Position numbers and translations under genes: made by a program. DNA of 40,162 nucleotides from F23-D06 sp963643165 (GTDB lineage Bacteria; Bacteroidota; Bacteroidia; Bacteroidales; WCHB1-69): NCBI GenBank assembly GCA_963643165.1, contig CAVIJD010000018.1, positions 1 to 40,162 on the forward strand. The letters are read 5' to 3'. Below the pieces are notes generated by a model. That model saw only the letters and a program-made list of their open reading frames with translations. It had not been told where the DNA came from and searched no databases. This document shows positions 1 through 8,371 of this stretch, in pieces; position 1 is the first letter of the stretch, and each line of letters opens with the position of its first letter.

Positions 1-146
1 CGTACGGCGGGCTTTCCTGCTCCCCGTTTTTATAACTTTCTAAGTTGAACTTATCGAACAACATCCTGCCAAAATTAGTATATTGTTTTGAATATAAGGA
101 TGTTATGTTTTTTTGTTTTTTGTGGTTTTTTATTCAAAAAAAACAT

Positions 147-154
147 TATATTTG
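147..154 (+). promoter_or_regulatory. Candidate -7 promoter element of the RiPP cluster
   Basis: The octamer TATATTTG matches the Bacteroidetes -7 consensus TAnnTTTG. It lies in an AT-rich stretch about 410 bases before the first precursor gene. The upstream T-rich run contains TTTG at 119-122, but that spacer is longer than the usual 19-21 bases, so the -33 element is uncertain. Transcription from here would give a long leader holding a 26-codon ORF and an inverted repeat. No better match was seen closer to the precursor gene. Confidence 0.4.
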
Positions 155-220
155 CAGCAGAAAGTAGTTGTTATTATTTGAATAAATCCTACTTGTCTTT
201 AAAGATTTAAGATTAAACAA

Positions 221-301
221 ATGAATGTTATGAACATCGACGGTCAACCCTACAACAAACAAACCCTCTATAGGCTGGGAAAGAACAACTTCAGTGGTTG
301 A
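221..301 (+). CDS. Possible 26-residue leader peptide or gene remnant
   Basis: An ATG-started ORF of 26 codons (begins MNVMNIDGQP, ends NNFSG) lies between the candidate promoter and the first precursor gene. It has no double glycine, no cysteine and no signal peptide, so it is not obviously a third precursor. Its stop is followed at once by an 11-bp inverted repeat. The sequence from here to 565 has short open stretches broken by stops in all frames, so this may be the head of a decayed gene rather than a working peptide. I do not recognise it. Confidence 0.2.
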   Translation: MNVMNIDGQPYNKQTLYRLGKNNFSG

Positions 302-339
302 CACTTCGCTAAAGTGTGTGTTAGACCATTAGCGAAGTG
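302..339. repeat. 11-bp perfect inverted repeat upstream of the RiPP precursors
   Basis: CACTTCGCTAA at 302-312 is exactly reverse-complemented at 329-339, with 16 bases between. It would form a hairpin in the leader RNA, or could be a protein or recombinase site. No T-run follows, so it is not a standard terminator. The rest of 340-565 has no convincing gene: the open frames on the minus strand here have no recognisable domain or neighbour logic. Confidence 0.5.
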
Positions 340-565
340 GTGGATGATGGCAGTGTCATTGCGATATAAATGGAGCATAAATATAGATTGCTCTTCCTGT
401 CAAGCGTCTTAGGTCGTATATATCGTGATGCTTGTGACACGATGGCACGAGAAATCTATCGGTAAAAAGTTTTTCCCGTATATGATTACAGACCCGAAAC
501 GTTTCTGCAAGGTGTAGTGCGTCCCGCGGAGAAAGGGGAAGATTAAGATATTTAAGCGCTGAACA

Positions 566-796
566 ATGAAAATTCTTAAAGAAATTGAGAAAAGTAGATT
601 GACTAAACAAGATGAAAGTATCATATGCGGTGGCATGAGTGGTTGCTTATTCAATTGCGCTCCAGTTTTCAGTAAACAGTGTGCATTGTACACTGACTGT
701 GGCGGAAATGGTACGGATACTTATAAACTCTGTTTAGGATCAAACTCTTTCGAAAGTTGTTCGGAAAAACCATTTAAATCCAAAATTCCAGTTTGA
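566..796 (+). CDS. RiPP precursor peptide 1, double-glycine leader, six-Cys core
   Basis: This is a 76-residue peptide. Residues 1-23 look like a Bacteroidales GG-type leader: basic and amphipathic, with an LTKQDE stretch and ending Cys21-Gly22-Gly23. The predicted 53-residue core starts MSGC and has six cysteines at residues 27, 31, 39, 45, 56 and 65. Its second half shares a motif with the next peptide: C-x5-CGG-[ND]-G, then CLG-x-[ND]-S-[FY]-x2-C. The gene stops just before the second precursor, and a radical SAM enzyme and a C39-peptidase exporter follow. The leader should be cut after GG by the exporter's peptidase. The cysteines are the likely sites for thioether or disulfide links. The leader resembles the family known as rSAM-modified GG-Bacteroidales precursors; the core looks unusual to me. 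Confidence 0.75.
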   Translation: MKILKEIEKSRLTKQDESIICGGMSGCLFNCAPVFSKQCALYTDCGGNGTDTYKLCLGSNSFESCSEKPFKSKIPV

Positions 797-801
797 AGAT
801 T

Positions 802-1041
802 ATGATTAAGAGTAAATTAAAAATAATAGAAAAAGGGCGTATGTCAAAAAAAGAAATGTCTTTTGTGCAAGGAGGAACAGATTCTAATTGCGAAAAATAT
901 ACGCCGACCCCCACTTGTACGGGTATTCTTTTTACAAGACCATGTCTGATGCTCACATACTGTGGTGGCGATGGACAGTACACCTTTTGCTTGGGTGACG
1001 ATTCCTATACAGAATGTGGCGATTATCGTTTCAGCCAGTAA
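802..1041 (+). CDS. RiPP precursor peptide 2, double-glycine leader, six-Cys core
   Basis: This is a 79-residue peptide read from the ATG at 802. A TTG at 793 overlaps the end of peptide 1 and would add three residues. I prefer 802 because it aligns the leader with peptide 1 and starts with ATG. The leader contains RMSKKEMSFVQGG, close to the (L/M)SKKEM..GG form of Bacteroidales precursors, with GG at 24-25. The 54-residue core has six cysteines at 30, 39, 48, 54, 63 and 72 and ends in an aromatic, charged tail. The last four cysteines sit in the same framework as in peptide 1 (C-x5-CGGDG..FCLGDDSYTEC), so the two are diverged duplicates. The cores differ mainly in the first loop, which is rich in Thr and Pro here. 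Confidence 0.78.
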   Translation: MIKSKLKIIEKGRMSKKEMSFVQGGTDSNCEKYTPTPTCTGILFTRPCLMLTYCGGDGQYTFCLGDDSYTECGDYRFSQ

Positions 1042-1051
1042 TATACTCTAT

Positions 1052-1134
1052 CCAACAAGAGAGAAGTATGTGAAATCTGTTTTAAGATAATCAGTAACTG
1101 CTTGAGATACTTGTTGGTACAAACTTGTTTTTTT
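1052..1134 (+). promoter_or_regulatory. Inverted repeat plus T-run between precursors and maturase
   Basis: CCAACAAG at 1052-1059 is reverse-complemented at 1110-1117, and a run of seven T follows at 1128-1134, just before the radical SAM start codon. This could act as a partial terminator or processing site that keeps precursor mRNA in excess over enzyme mRNA, a common arrangement in peptide clusters. The stem is short and the loop about 50 bases, so the structure is only plausible. No separate promoter was seen in the 103-base gap. Confidence 0.3.
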
Positions 1135-1144
1135 ATATAATACT

Positions 1145-2440
1145 ATGAAAATTTCAAAGTATGTAAAATTAGTACATAAAGAAGATCAATATCTTGTTTA
1201 TAGTTCACTGTCGAATTGTTTGTATTCAGTGGACAGTCAACTCTATGAATACCTACTGACAAAAATCGAATGCAATCAAAATGTTGAGATGGATGAGATG
1301 GATTCCGAAACGCACAGTCTATTTAAGCAAAATCTAATAATCACTGAAAATGATGATGACGATTTTTTGATTTACGAAAGTGTTCTTCAATCAAGACGGA
1401 GAATTCACGATACTTTATTGCTCACTATTGCACCGACATTAGATTGTAATTTTCATTGCCATTACTGTTTTGAGCACAAAGTAAAAGGCATAATGAATAG
1501 AGAAACCTCAGACAACATCATAAAGTGGATTAGTAAATATCCTAATATTAGCAAAATTTGGATTACATGGTTTGGTGGAGAACCGTTATTGGCATCAGAT
1601 GTCATTTTGTATTTTACGGAAAAACTTAGTAAAAGCACGAAAGCGAAAATTGAGAAAAGTAGCATTATAACCAATGGCTATTTTCTGACGGAAGAAAACA
1701 TAAGAGTATTAGAAAAATGCGGCATCAAGTCCATACAACTGTCTATCGATGGCATTTACGAAAAACACAATTGCAAGCGATTTACTAATACAGACAAAAA
1801 AACATTTGACACAATACTGCAAAATTTAGACACTTTTGACAAACTGCGTCCAGACATACATTTAACTATCCGTATAGGTGTTGATAAGGACAATAAAGAA
1901 ACGTATTATGAGGCGCAAGAGTTCTTTAAAAACAGATATTCAAATAGAAACATTAATGTTGCGCCTGCTTTAATTGTTGAAACAACCAAAAGTTGCGTAG
2001 AAACGTGCATTTCAAGTAAAAAAGAAAAAATGGCTTTCTATACAGATCTGGCGAAAAAAACATCTTTGAGGAATTTTATTTACCCGTCAGATAATGTAGA
2101 AGAGTGTGCCGTCAGGAATTTCAACTCATGGGTGATTGATCCCAAGGGCGACGTCTATAAGTGTTGGGAAATTATCGGGAATGAGCATTTCAAAGTAGGC
2201 AACATTGATGAAAATGGTATGAATATAACCAACCAAATGAATCTAAACAGGTATCTGTATGGAGCAGATCCCTTAGAAGATCCAAACTGTCGGGAGTGCC
2301 AATTGTTGCCAATATGTTCTGGGGGATGCCCACACAAAAGAATTGAAAATAAATTCAATCATAAACAATTTGATGTCTGCTCCAGATTTTCAGATTGTTT
2401 AGAAGATTACCTCTTGATGAGAAATGAATTGTCAAATTAA
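1145..2440 (+). CDS. Radical SAM/SPASM peptide maturase
   Basis: This is a 431-residue enzyme expected to modify the two precursor peptides in the cytoplasm. Cys101, Cys105 and Cys108 form the CX3CX2C site for the SAM-binding 4Fe-4S cluster, followed by the WFGGEP motif typical of the superfamily. The C-terminal third is a SPASM-type domain with several cysteines (ECAVRNF, YKCWE, NCRECQLLPICSGGCPH, DVCSRFSDC) that would hold auxiliary clusters. Residues 1-95 are likely the peptide-recognition part. Family members in peptide clusters install thioether (Cys to alpha or beta/gamma carbon) or C-C links; which one applies here cannot be told from sequence. The gene starts 103 bases after precursor 2 and ends 10 bases before the S41-like gene, so it is probably co-transcribed. 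It looks intact and full length. Confidence 0.88.
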   Translation: MKISKYVKLVHKEDQYLVYSSLSNCLYSVDSQLYEYLLTKIECNQNVEMDEMDSETHSLFKQNLIITENDDDDFLIYESVLQSRRRIHDTLLLTIAPTLDCNFHCHYCFEHKVKGIMNRETSDNIIKWISKYPNISKIWITWFGGEPLLASDVILYFTEKLSKSTKAKIEKSSIITNGYFLTEENIRVLEKCGIKSIQLSIDGIYEKHNCKRFTNTDKKTFDTILQNLDTFDKLRPDIHLTIRIGVDKDNKETYYEAQEFFKNRYSNRNINVAPALIVETTKSCVETCISSKKEKMAFYTDLAKKTSLRNFIYPSDNVEECAVRNFNSWVIDPKGDVYKCWEIIGNEHFKVGNIDENGMNITNQMNLNRYLYGADPLEDPNCRECQLLPICSGGCPHKRIENKFNHKQFDVCSRFSDCLEDYLLMRNELSN

Positions 2441-2450
2441 CTGATTAACA

Positions 2451-3959
2451 ATGAAAAAAATATTTTTTTTGGTGCTGTCATTTTGTTGCTTTATTAATGC
2501 ATATCCACAGGTTAATAAGTTGTCAAAAAAGCAAATGTACAGAGACTATGATCAATTGGTCTCTATTATAGAACAATGTAATGGGCAATTGCCAATAAGG
2601 AAAGCAGTTACAGGAATTGATCAATTAGGCAACGTACGTTCCTTGCGTGCAAATATAGACACCGTTTCTTCTTACGACAGTTTCATCAGGCTCCTTAACA
2701 AATCATTGTCTTTATTGTATGACATTCATGCCTGTCAAACTGTTGACTTCTATCCAGAATTTGATAATTTGTATAATATTGACACTGTAAACATGGCCAA
2801 AAAACCAGCCCCGAAGGTCCCGAAAACAAGAAAAGATATGATATTGTTGGGAAATCCTCTCTATATTAACCAAGAATATTATTTGCCATATATTTACACT
2901 TTTATTACTCGTGATTCCGATACTGTTGTGTTTCAATATTCCAAGATATTGGCATACAATGGCATACCTTTTCCACAATATGTCAGGGAGAATCTTGACA
3001 AATCTCATTTTTCAGGAACGTTTTGGGATTATGATAAAAAAGAATATGGTTCAAATTATTTTACAATCCCTTATTATGGCGAGTTGACTTTAGAGGAAAA
3101 TGGCGAACAGGAGACGGTTGATTTGGATAAAATTTATGGGACAATTTTAACATCACCAGACTTGAAAGATTCTGATGTTTCTAAACTGGATGGGGCTCTT
3201 CCGGACAATCAGGTAAAATACTTTGCCAAGGACAGTGTGTTATACATATATCTTGGTAAAATGTTAGGAGATGATCATGTTTGTTCTGAAATAAAACGGA
3301 TGAAAAGCAATCCGATTTCAAAGGTGATCATAGATGTTAGGGAAAATGTTGGCGGTAGTGATAACTATTGGTTTAACGTACTGAAATCTATTGTTGCTGA
3401 CACGCTATGGTATGGTCCTGAACTGGCTTTCAAAAACTCGAGGATGATACGGGAATCGCATAATTTTGAGGGGGGAGACGGATATTTGCAAAATATGACG
3501 CCAAGGACTTTTGCATGGTTGCCAGATGAGGAGTATTTGATTCTGCAATATGTTCAGCCGCTTGTTCCGGATAGTAATTCATTGAGATACAAGGGTTCAA
3601 TATATATATTGCAAAATCGGTTTGTGTATTCATCCGGGCATTCTCTTTCCTCATTCGCTGCGGTGAATGACCAATTAGTATCAGTGGGACAACCTACCGG
3701 TTTGTTGGCTGGTTGTGGAATCAATCCGATGTTGTTTCAACTTAAGCATTCAAAATTTACATTCAGATTGGAAACAGTTATAGATGTGACAAATGCTCAA
3801 ACCCCCTTGGACGTATATCAGGATTTTCCTGAAATGTTGGTAGAAATACCTACCCAAGACCAGCTCGACTATTTCAAATACCAGAACTATGACCGGCAAT
3901 CTGAAACATTTTTGTACAAATACGATTTTTTGTTCAAACACGTTCTAAAATTACCTTGA
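2451..3959 (+). CDS. Exported S41 peptidase-like protein of the RiPP cluster
   Basis: This 502-residue protein has an N-terminal signal peptide (hydrophobic residues 5-18, likely cut near NAYPQ). It therefore acts in the periplasm or at the cell surface, after export. The C-terminal half has the tail-specific protease/S41 fold signs: KVIIDVRENVGG, then IYILQNRFVYSSGHS around Ser394/Ser395, then SVGQPTG. In active S41 enzymes the nucleophile serine is often followed by a small residue and Glu; here it is followed by Gly-His, and I see no clear general-base lysine. Catalysis is therefore likely but not certain. The position between maturase and exporter (10 bases after one, 6 before the other) points to a role in trimming, folding or handling of the exported peptide, or in immunity. 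Confidence 0.7.
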   Translation: MKKIFFLVLSFCCFINAYPQVNKLSKKQMYRDYDQLVSIIEQCNGQLPIRKAVTGIDQLGNVRSLRANIDTVSSYDSFIRLLNKSLSLLYDIHACQTVDFYPEFDNLYNIDTVNMAKKPAPKVPKTRKDMILLGNPLYINQEYYLPYIYTFITRDSDTVVFQYSKILAYNGIPFPQYVRENLDKSHFSGTFWDYDKKEYGSNYFTIPYYGELTLEENGEQETVDLDKIYGTILTSPDLKDSDVSKLDGALPDNQVKYFAKDSVLYIYLGKMLGDDHVCSEIKRMKSNPISKVIIDVRENVGGSDNYWFNVLKSIVADTLWYGPELAFKNSRMIRESHNFEGGDGYLQNMTPRTFAWLPDEEYLILQYVQPLVPDSNSLRYKGSIYILQNRFVYSSGHSLSSFAAVNDQLVSVGQPTGLLAGCGINPMLFQLKHSKFTFRLETVIDVTNAQTPLDVYQDFPEMLVEIPTQDQLDYFKYQNYDRQSETFLYKYDFLFKHVLKLP

Positions 3960-3965
3960 GCGTAA

Positions 3966-6167
3966 ATGTCTTTTCCTTTTTATCGCCAACTCGATGCAAT
4001 GGACTGCGGTCCTACGTGCCTGCGGATGATAGCCAAGCATTACGGCAAGCACTATTCTTTAGAAACGCTTCGGAAGAAGTGTTTTATAGGACGCGAGGGG
4101 GTAAGCCTGCTCGGCATCAGTTCGGCCGCAGAGAGTATTGGTTTACATTCAGTCGGGGCGCGTATTTCATTCCGTCAACTAAGAGAGGCTCCTCTGCCTT
4201 GTATAGTCCATTGGAAACAGAACCATTTTGTGGTGGTCTATCATATAGACGAAAAAAAAAACATCGTTTGTGTGGCAGACCCGGCACAGGGTCTCGTCAA
4301 ATTCGCTGTACAGGAATTTCTGTCCGGATGGTTTAGCACCCGGAACGGTGGACGCGAAGAGGGCATCGCCATGCTATTTGAACCGACTCCAGTGTTCTAT
4401 AGGAACGATGAGGAGAAACAGGATAAGACAAAGTTGCGCTTTGTGCTGCAATACCTTAAACCCTACAAGAATCTCGTTGTGCAATTGTTTCTCGGCATGT
4501 TGCTTGGTGTCCTGTTGCAACTTGTATTCCCGTTTCTTACTCAAAGCATTGTGGATTATGGTATAGGCAACAACAATCTTAGTTTTGTTGTTGTCATCCT
4601 TATTGCGCAGCTCACCCTTTATCTTGCGCAGACTTCCGTGGAGTTCATTCGTTCATGGATTCTGCTCCATATCAGCACCCGCATAAATATCTCCATTATT
4701 TCAGATTTTTTGATCAAACTGATGCGGCTTCCGATCGCTTTTTTCGACACTAAGATGATTGGCGATATTATGCAGCGTATCGGCGACCACAGACGCATCG
4801 AGGTTTTTCTGACATCTTCCACGCTCAATGTCCTGTTTTCGTTCGTCAGCCTTATAGTTTTCAGTGTTGTATTGGCTCTTTATAGTTTCAAACTCTTTAT
4901 CGTGTTTCTTGTGGCATCCATCCTCTATGTGCTCTGGATTACAATGTTTCTGAAGAAACGCAAAGAATTGGACTACAAAAGTTTTGCCTACGCTTCCGCA
5001 GAGCATAGCAATCTATATCAACTCATTGTGGGAATGCAAGAAATTAAACTCAACAACTGTGAAACGCAGAAGCGTTGGGAATGGGAGAATATTCAGGCAA
5101 AACTATTTCATGTTAGCGTCAAAGCACTGTCTCTCTGTCAGTTTCAACAATCTGGCGCATTCTTTATAAACGAGACCAAGAATATCCTGATTTCTTTTGT
5201 TTCTGCCGCAGCCGTAATCAAGGGCGATATAACACTTGGTATGATGACCGCTGTGCAGTACATTATCGGTCAGCTCAATGCACCGATAAACCAGATGATA
5301 GGTTTTATCCAATCAGCACAGGATGCTAAAATTAGCCTTGAGCGGTTTGGGGAAATATATAATCGTAAGGATGAAGAAGATAGCGATCGAGTTGCTGCAA
5401 ATAGTGATTGTTTGGAGAACAGCCATGGCTCGTCGTTGAACATCAATAATCTAACTTTCCGGTACGATGAAATGGGGGACAATGTGCTGCATGATTTGTC
5501 TTTGCAGATTCCAAAGGGGAAACTTACTGCTATTGTAGGGATGAGCGGCAGTGGAAAGACTACCTTGGTGAAACTGCTGCTCGGATTCTATACTCCTAAC
5601 AATGGTGAAATATTGGTTGGAGAAACAAATTTGAAGAACATAAGTCATCGGCTCTAGCGAAAGCGCTGCGGAGCGGTTATGCAGGATGGATTCATTTTTT
5701 CGGACACAATTGCCCACAACATAGCTGTAAGTGACGAACCTATAGACACTAGTAGATTGTTGAATGCCGTGCGTGTGGCTAATGTTCAGGAAATGATTGA
5801 CGCATTGCCTTTGGGTTTTAATACAAAAATAGGGCAAGAGGGCATGTGCATCAGTCAAGGGCAGCGACAGCGCATACTCATTGCCCGTGCAGTGTATAAG
5901 AACCCCGATTACATCTTTTTTGACGAAGCCACCAATGCTTTGGATGCCAAAAATGAAAAAGTGATTTCGGAAAACTTACAGCAGTTTTTCAAAGGACGTA
6001 CAGTCGTTGTGATGGCACATCGTCTTAGTACTGTGAAAAACGCCGACAAGATTGTGGTTCTAAATCATGGGCAAATATCTGAAACAGGCACGCATGAGGA
6101 ATTGACCGCATTGCGAGGAGAATATTTTGAATTAGTTAGAAATCAGTTGGAGATGAGTGAACGGTAA
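3966..6167 (+). pseudogene. C39 peptidase-containing ABC exporter, split by an in-frame TAG
   Basis: Read through one stop, this is a 733-residue exporter that cuts the leader after GG and moves the core across the inner membrane. Residues 1-125 are the C39 peptidase with Gln8, Cys14 (AMDCGPTC), His87 and Asp105. Membrane helices lie at about 170-460. The ATPase domain has Walker A GMSGSGKTT at 525-533. Codon 564 (5655-5657) is TAG; the frame continues at once with RKRCGAVMQDG (Q-loop), ISQGQRQR (signature), YIFFDEATNALD (Walker B) and MAHRLST (H-loop), ending at 6167. Homologues normally have a tryptophan-like residue at this point, so TGG to TAG is the simplest change. Restart at the ATG at 5679 would give only 162 residues of ATPase without Walker A. 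Nothing else in the gene is damaged, so the lesion looks recent, unless it is a sequencing or strain variant. Confidence 0.88.
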
Positions 6168-6192
6168 TTATTAAACCAAGAAAGATGACTCT

Positions 6193-7533
6193 ATGGCATC
6201 AGAGAAACAACAATCCGCAGAAGACAATGTAAACCTTCGCAGCGAGGAAGTTCAGGAAATATTGTGCAGACCGCCTCGGTGGATTGTGCGCATAGGAGTC
6301 AGCATCATCTTTGTTGTGGTGGCTGGACTAATTGTCGGCAGTTATTTTCTCAAATACCCCGATGTGTTGTCAGCCCCCATTACTGTTACAACTGAAAATT
6401 TGCCCGCTGGTGTAATGGCTATGACTACAGGCAAAATCGACACCATTTCTGTGGTCGAAAAACAGATGGTGCAAGATGGTGATTTGTTGGCGGTTATCCG
6501 AAACACAGCATGTTTAGATGATGTGTTATGTGTGAAGACGATGCTCAAAAAATGGAATACAACAATTGAGATGCAGGAGTTGGTGTTGCAGCAATCACAA
6601 CTACTGTCAAATTTCACAGAACCATTGCAATTGGGAGACATCCAGTCTGCATTTGCCTCTTTTGACAATGCCTTAGCAGATTACCGAAACTTCATTGATA
6701 ATGATTACTGCAACCGTAAGATAAAGGTCATTCGTAAGCAAATTGCAGCACAGAGAAATCTTCTTCAAAAAACGATTAACCAACTGCAAATCAGCAAAAA
6801 ACAAATGAAATTGTCGTACGACCTCTTTTCAATGGATTCGTCGCTGTATGACAAGGGGATGATTTCCCTGTTCGATTATCAATCTTCAAAAAACAATTTT
6901 CTGCAACAACTGTCTTCTTTCGAAGCCTCAAAAATCAACATTGACAATCAGCAGATGAGCATCCTTCAGTTTGAACACAGCATCTTTGATCTTGAGCAGC
7001 AACGCATTGAAGAGGAACAACGATTAACCATGACATTGAACAGTGCCAAAGAACACTTGCTAGCACAAATAAAACAATGGGAACAGAACTTCTTGTTGGT
7101 TGCCCCATGTGCCGGAACGGTAACATTCACCAAATATTGGCAGAAGAACCAAAATGTAAACGCAGGTGACGTTTTGGTGACGGTCGTTCCGGAAAATGAT
7201 AAACACGTGATTGGCAAGATACTGTTGCCGCAGCAAGGTGCCGGTAAGGTTAAGGTTGGGCAGACTGTAAATGTGAAGTTCGACAATTTCCCGTATCTGG
7301 AGTATGGATTGATAAAAGTGAACATTCGCAATATATCACTCGTGCCGGTGCAGGTGGATGAGCGGACAAGATCCTACATGTTAGAAGTCGAATTCCCGGA
7401 AAAATTGGTGACAACCTACGGAAAAGAATTGACATTCAGTCAAGAAATGTCTGGATCGGCTGAAATCATTACTGATGATTTGAGATTGTTCGACAAATTC
7501 CTTAACCCTATAAGGGCGGTAATAAGAAAATGA
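6193..7533 (+). CDS. HlyD-family membrane fusion protein of the peptide exporter
   Basis: This 446-residue adaptor should link the ABC exporter in the inner membrane to an outer-membrane channel. It has a short cytoplasmic head and one membrane helix at about residues 34-53 (VSIIFVVVAGLIVGSYF). A split biotinyl-lipoyl-like half follows (TGKIDTISVVEKQMVQDGDLL), then a long coiled-coil hairpin at about 110-300, the second lipoyl half (VAPCAGTVTFTKYWQKNQNVNAGDVLV) and a beta-barrel. It begins 25 bases after the exporter stop and is the last gene of the cluster. No TolC-type gene lies beside it; one at 12829 belongs to another system. The gene is intact. The start at 6193 gives the usual short N-terminus. 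Confidence 0.85.
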   Translation: MASEKQQSAEDNVNLRSEEVQEILCRPPRWIVRIGVSIIFVVVAGLIVGSYFLKYPDVLSAPITVTTENLPAGVMAMTTGKIDTISVVEKQMVQDGDLLAVIRNTACLDDVLCVKTMLKKWNTTIEMQELVLQQSQLLSNFTEPLQLGDIQSAFASFDNALADYRNFIDNDYCNRKIKVIRKQIAAQRNLLQKTINQLQISKKQMKLSYDLFSMDSSLYDKGMISLFDYQSSKNNFLQQLSSFEASKINIDNQQMSILQFEHSIFDLEQQRIEEEQRLTMTLNSAKEHLLAQIKQWEQNFLLVAPCAGTVTFTKYWQKNQNVNAGDVLVTVVPENDKHVIGKILLPQQGAGKVKVGQTVNVKFDNFPYLEYGLIKVNIRNISLVPVQVDERTRSYMLEVEFPEKLVTTYGKELTFSQEMSGSAEIITDDLRLFDKFLNPIRAVIRK

Positions 7534-7540
7534 TGAATGC

Positions 7541-7573
7541 AAAAAAAACAGACAGGGCGCACTAAACTGCCCT
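7541..7573 (-). terminator. Rho-independent terminator of the NUDIX operon
   Basis: On the minus strand, AGGGC and GCCCT (7569-7573 and 7554-7558) form a short hairpin with a 10-base loop, followed after five bases by eight T (A-run at 7541-7548 on +). It lies downstream of the NUDIX gene and between two convergent genes. The stem is short, so efficiency is uncertain. The rest of the 128-base gap to 7661 holds no gene. Confidence 0.5.
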
Positions 7574-7661
7574 ATTCCCAGACTTTGACAATGAGGCACC
7601 CACTCAGATTTGGGCTCTATCTTTGGCTTGAGCCTGTTGACGTTGGTTCTGAGTCTTCTGG

Positions 7662-8354
7662 CTAAAATTTCAGCATCTTCTCGCGGAATTTATTGTATCC
7701 GCCCTCGTTGAAGCGGTAGTGGGCGGCGGCATGGGCCGATTTTTTTTCGCCGTCAGTGGCCACAGGTGTCAGAATGCCGGAAGAGAGGAACTTTTTCTGG
7801 AAGTTGCGGCGGTCAAAGGTGTGCCCGTAAACGTCGGTGTAAAGACGTTGCATTTCGGGCAATGTGAAAAGGTCGTTCATCATGATGAATGCGATGGGTG
7901 CGTTCAGAAAGCCCAACTTCAGCCACCAAGACGCTTGTCTGAAAATCTGCTCGTGGTCGAAGGCCAGTTCGGGCATATTGGTGACGGGAAACCATTTGGC
8001 TTCCTTGGCATCATCGCCGGCAACGGCAGTCTGGTTGGGGCGCACCACGGAGGCGTAAGCCACCGAGATGACCCGCCCGCGAGGGTCGCGGTCAAGGTCG
8101 CTGAAGACACCGACTTCCATCAGATGCCGGGGAGTCAGACCGGTCTCCTCCTTGAGCTCGCGCCGGGCAGCCTCCTCCATGGTTTCATTCTCTTCGAGGA
8201 AGCCGCCCGGAAACGCCCATTTGTCTTTGTAAGGGTCCCGAAGTCGTCTTACGAGCAGCGTGTTGAGGTGGGTGCCGTCAAAGTTATATACCACATTGTC
8301 CACCGTGACAGCCGGCCGCCAATAGTCGTAAGTGTATGTTCCTTTTTCGCTCAT
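7662..8354 (-). CDS. NUDIX hydrolase with C-terminal winged helix (NrtR-like)
   Basis: This is a 230-residue protein read from the ATG at 8354; longer upstream frames run into the preceding gene. The NUDIX box starts at about Gly51 (GGFLEENET...RRELKEETG) and keeps all the metal-binding glutamates, so hydrolysis of a nucleoside diphosphate compound such as ADP-ribose is expected. The last third (LPEMQRLYTDVYGHTFDRRNFQKKFLSSGIL) matches the winged-helix tail seen in NrtR-type NAD regulators and related NUDIX proteins. It could therefore be an ADP-ribose pyrophosphatase, a regulator, or both. It lies 17 bases after the iron-sulfur protein gene and shares its promoter. Confidence 0.82.
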   Translation of the reverse strand: MSEKGTYTYDYWRPAVTVDNVVYNFDGTHLNTLLVRRLRDPYKDKWAFPGGFLEENETMEEAARRELKEETGLTPRHLMEVGVFSDLDRDPRGRVISVAYASVVRPNQTAVAGDDAKEAKWFPVTNMPELAFDHEQIFRQASWWLKLGFLNAPIAFIMMNDLFTLPEMQRLYTDVYGHTFDRRNFQKKFLSSGILTPVATDGEKKSAHAAAHYRFNEGGYNKFREKMLKF

Positions 8355-8371
8355 GGTGAGGTCGCCCTTGG

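Noticed and set aside
356..693. Open frames on the minus strand opposite the precursor leader region
   Set aside because: They have no recognisable domain or promoter, overlap the start of a better supported precursor gene and contain unlikely composition.
793..801. TTG start for precursor 2
   Set aside because: It would add three residues and overlap the previous stop. The ATG at 802 gives a leader that aligns with precursor 1; the TTG remains possible but less likely.
5655..5657. TAG read as an amino acid (alternative code or pyrrolysine-like insertion)
   Set aside because: Several intact genes in the window (mutA, lptB, hflX) end with TAG at the expected place, no special tRNA or downstream structure was seen, and the position normally holds a tryptophan-like residue.
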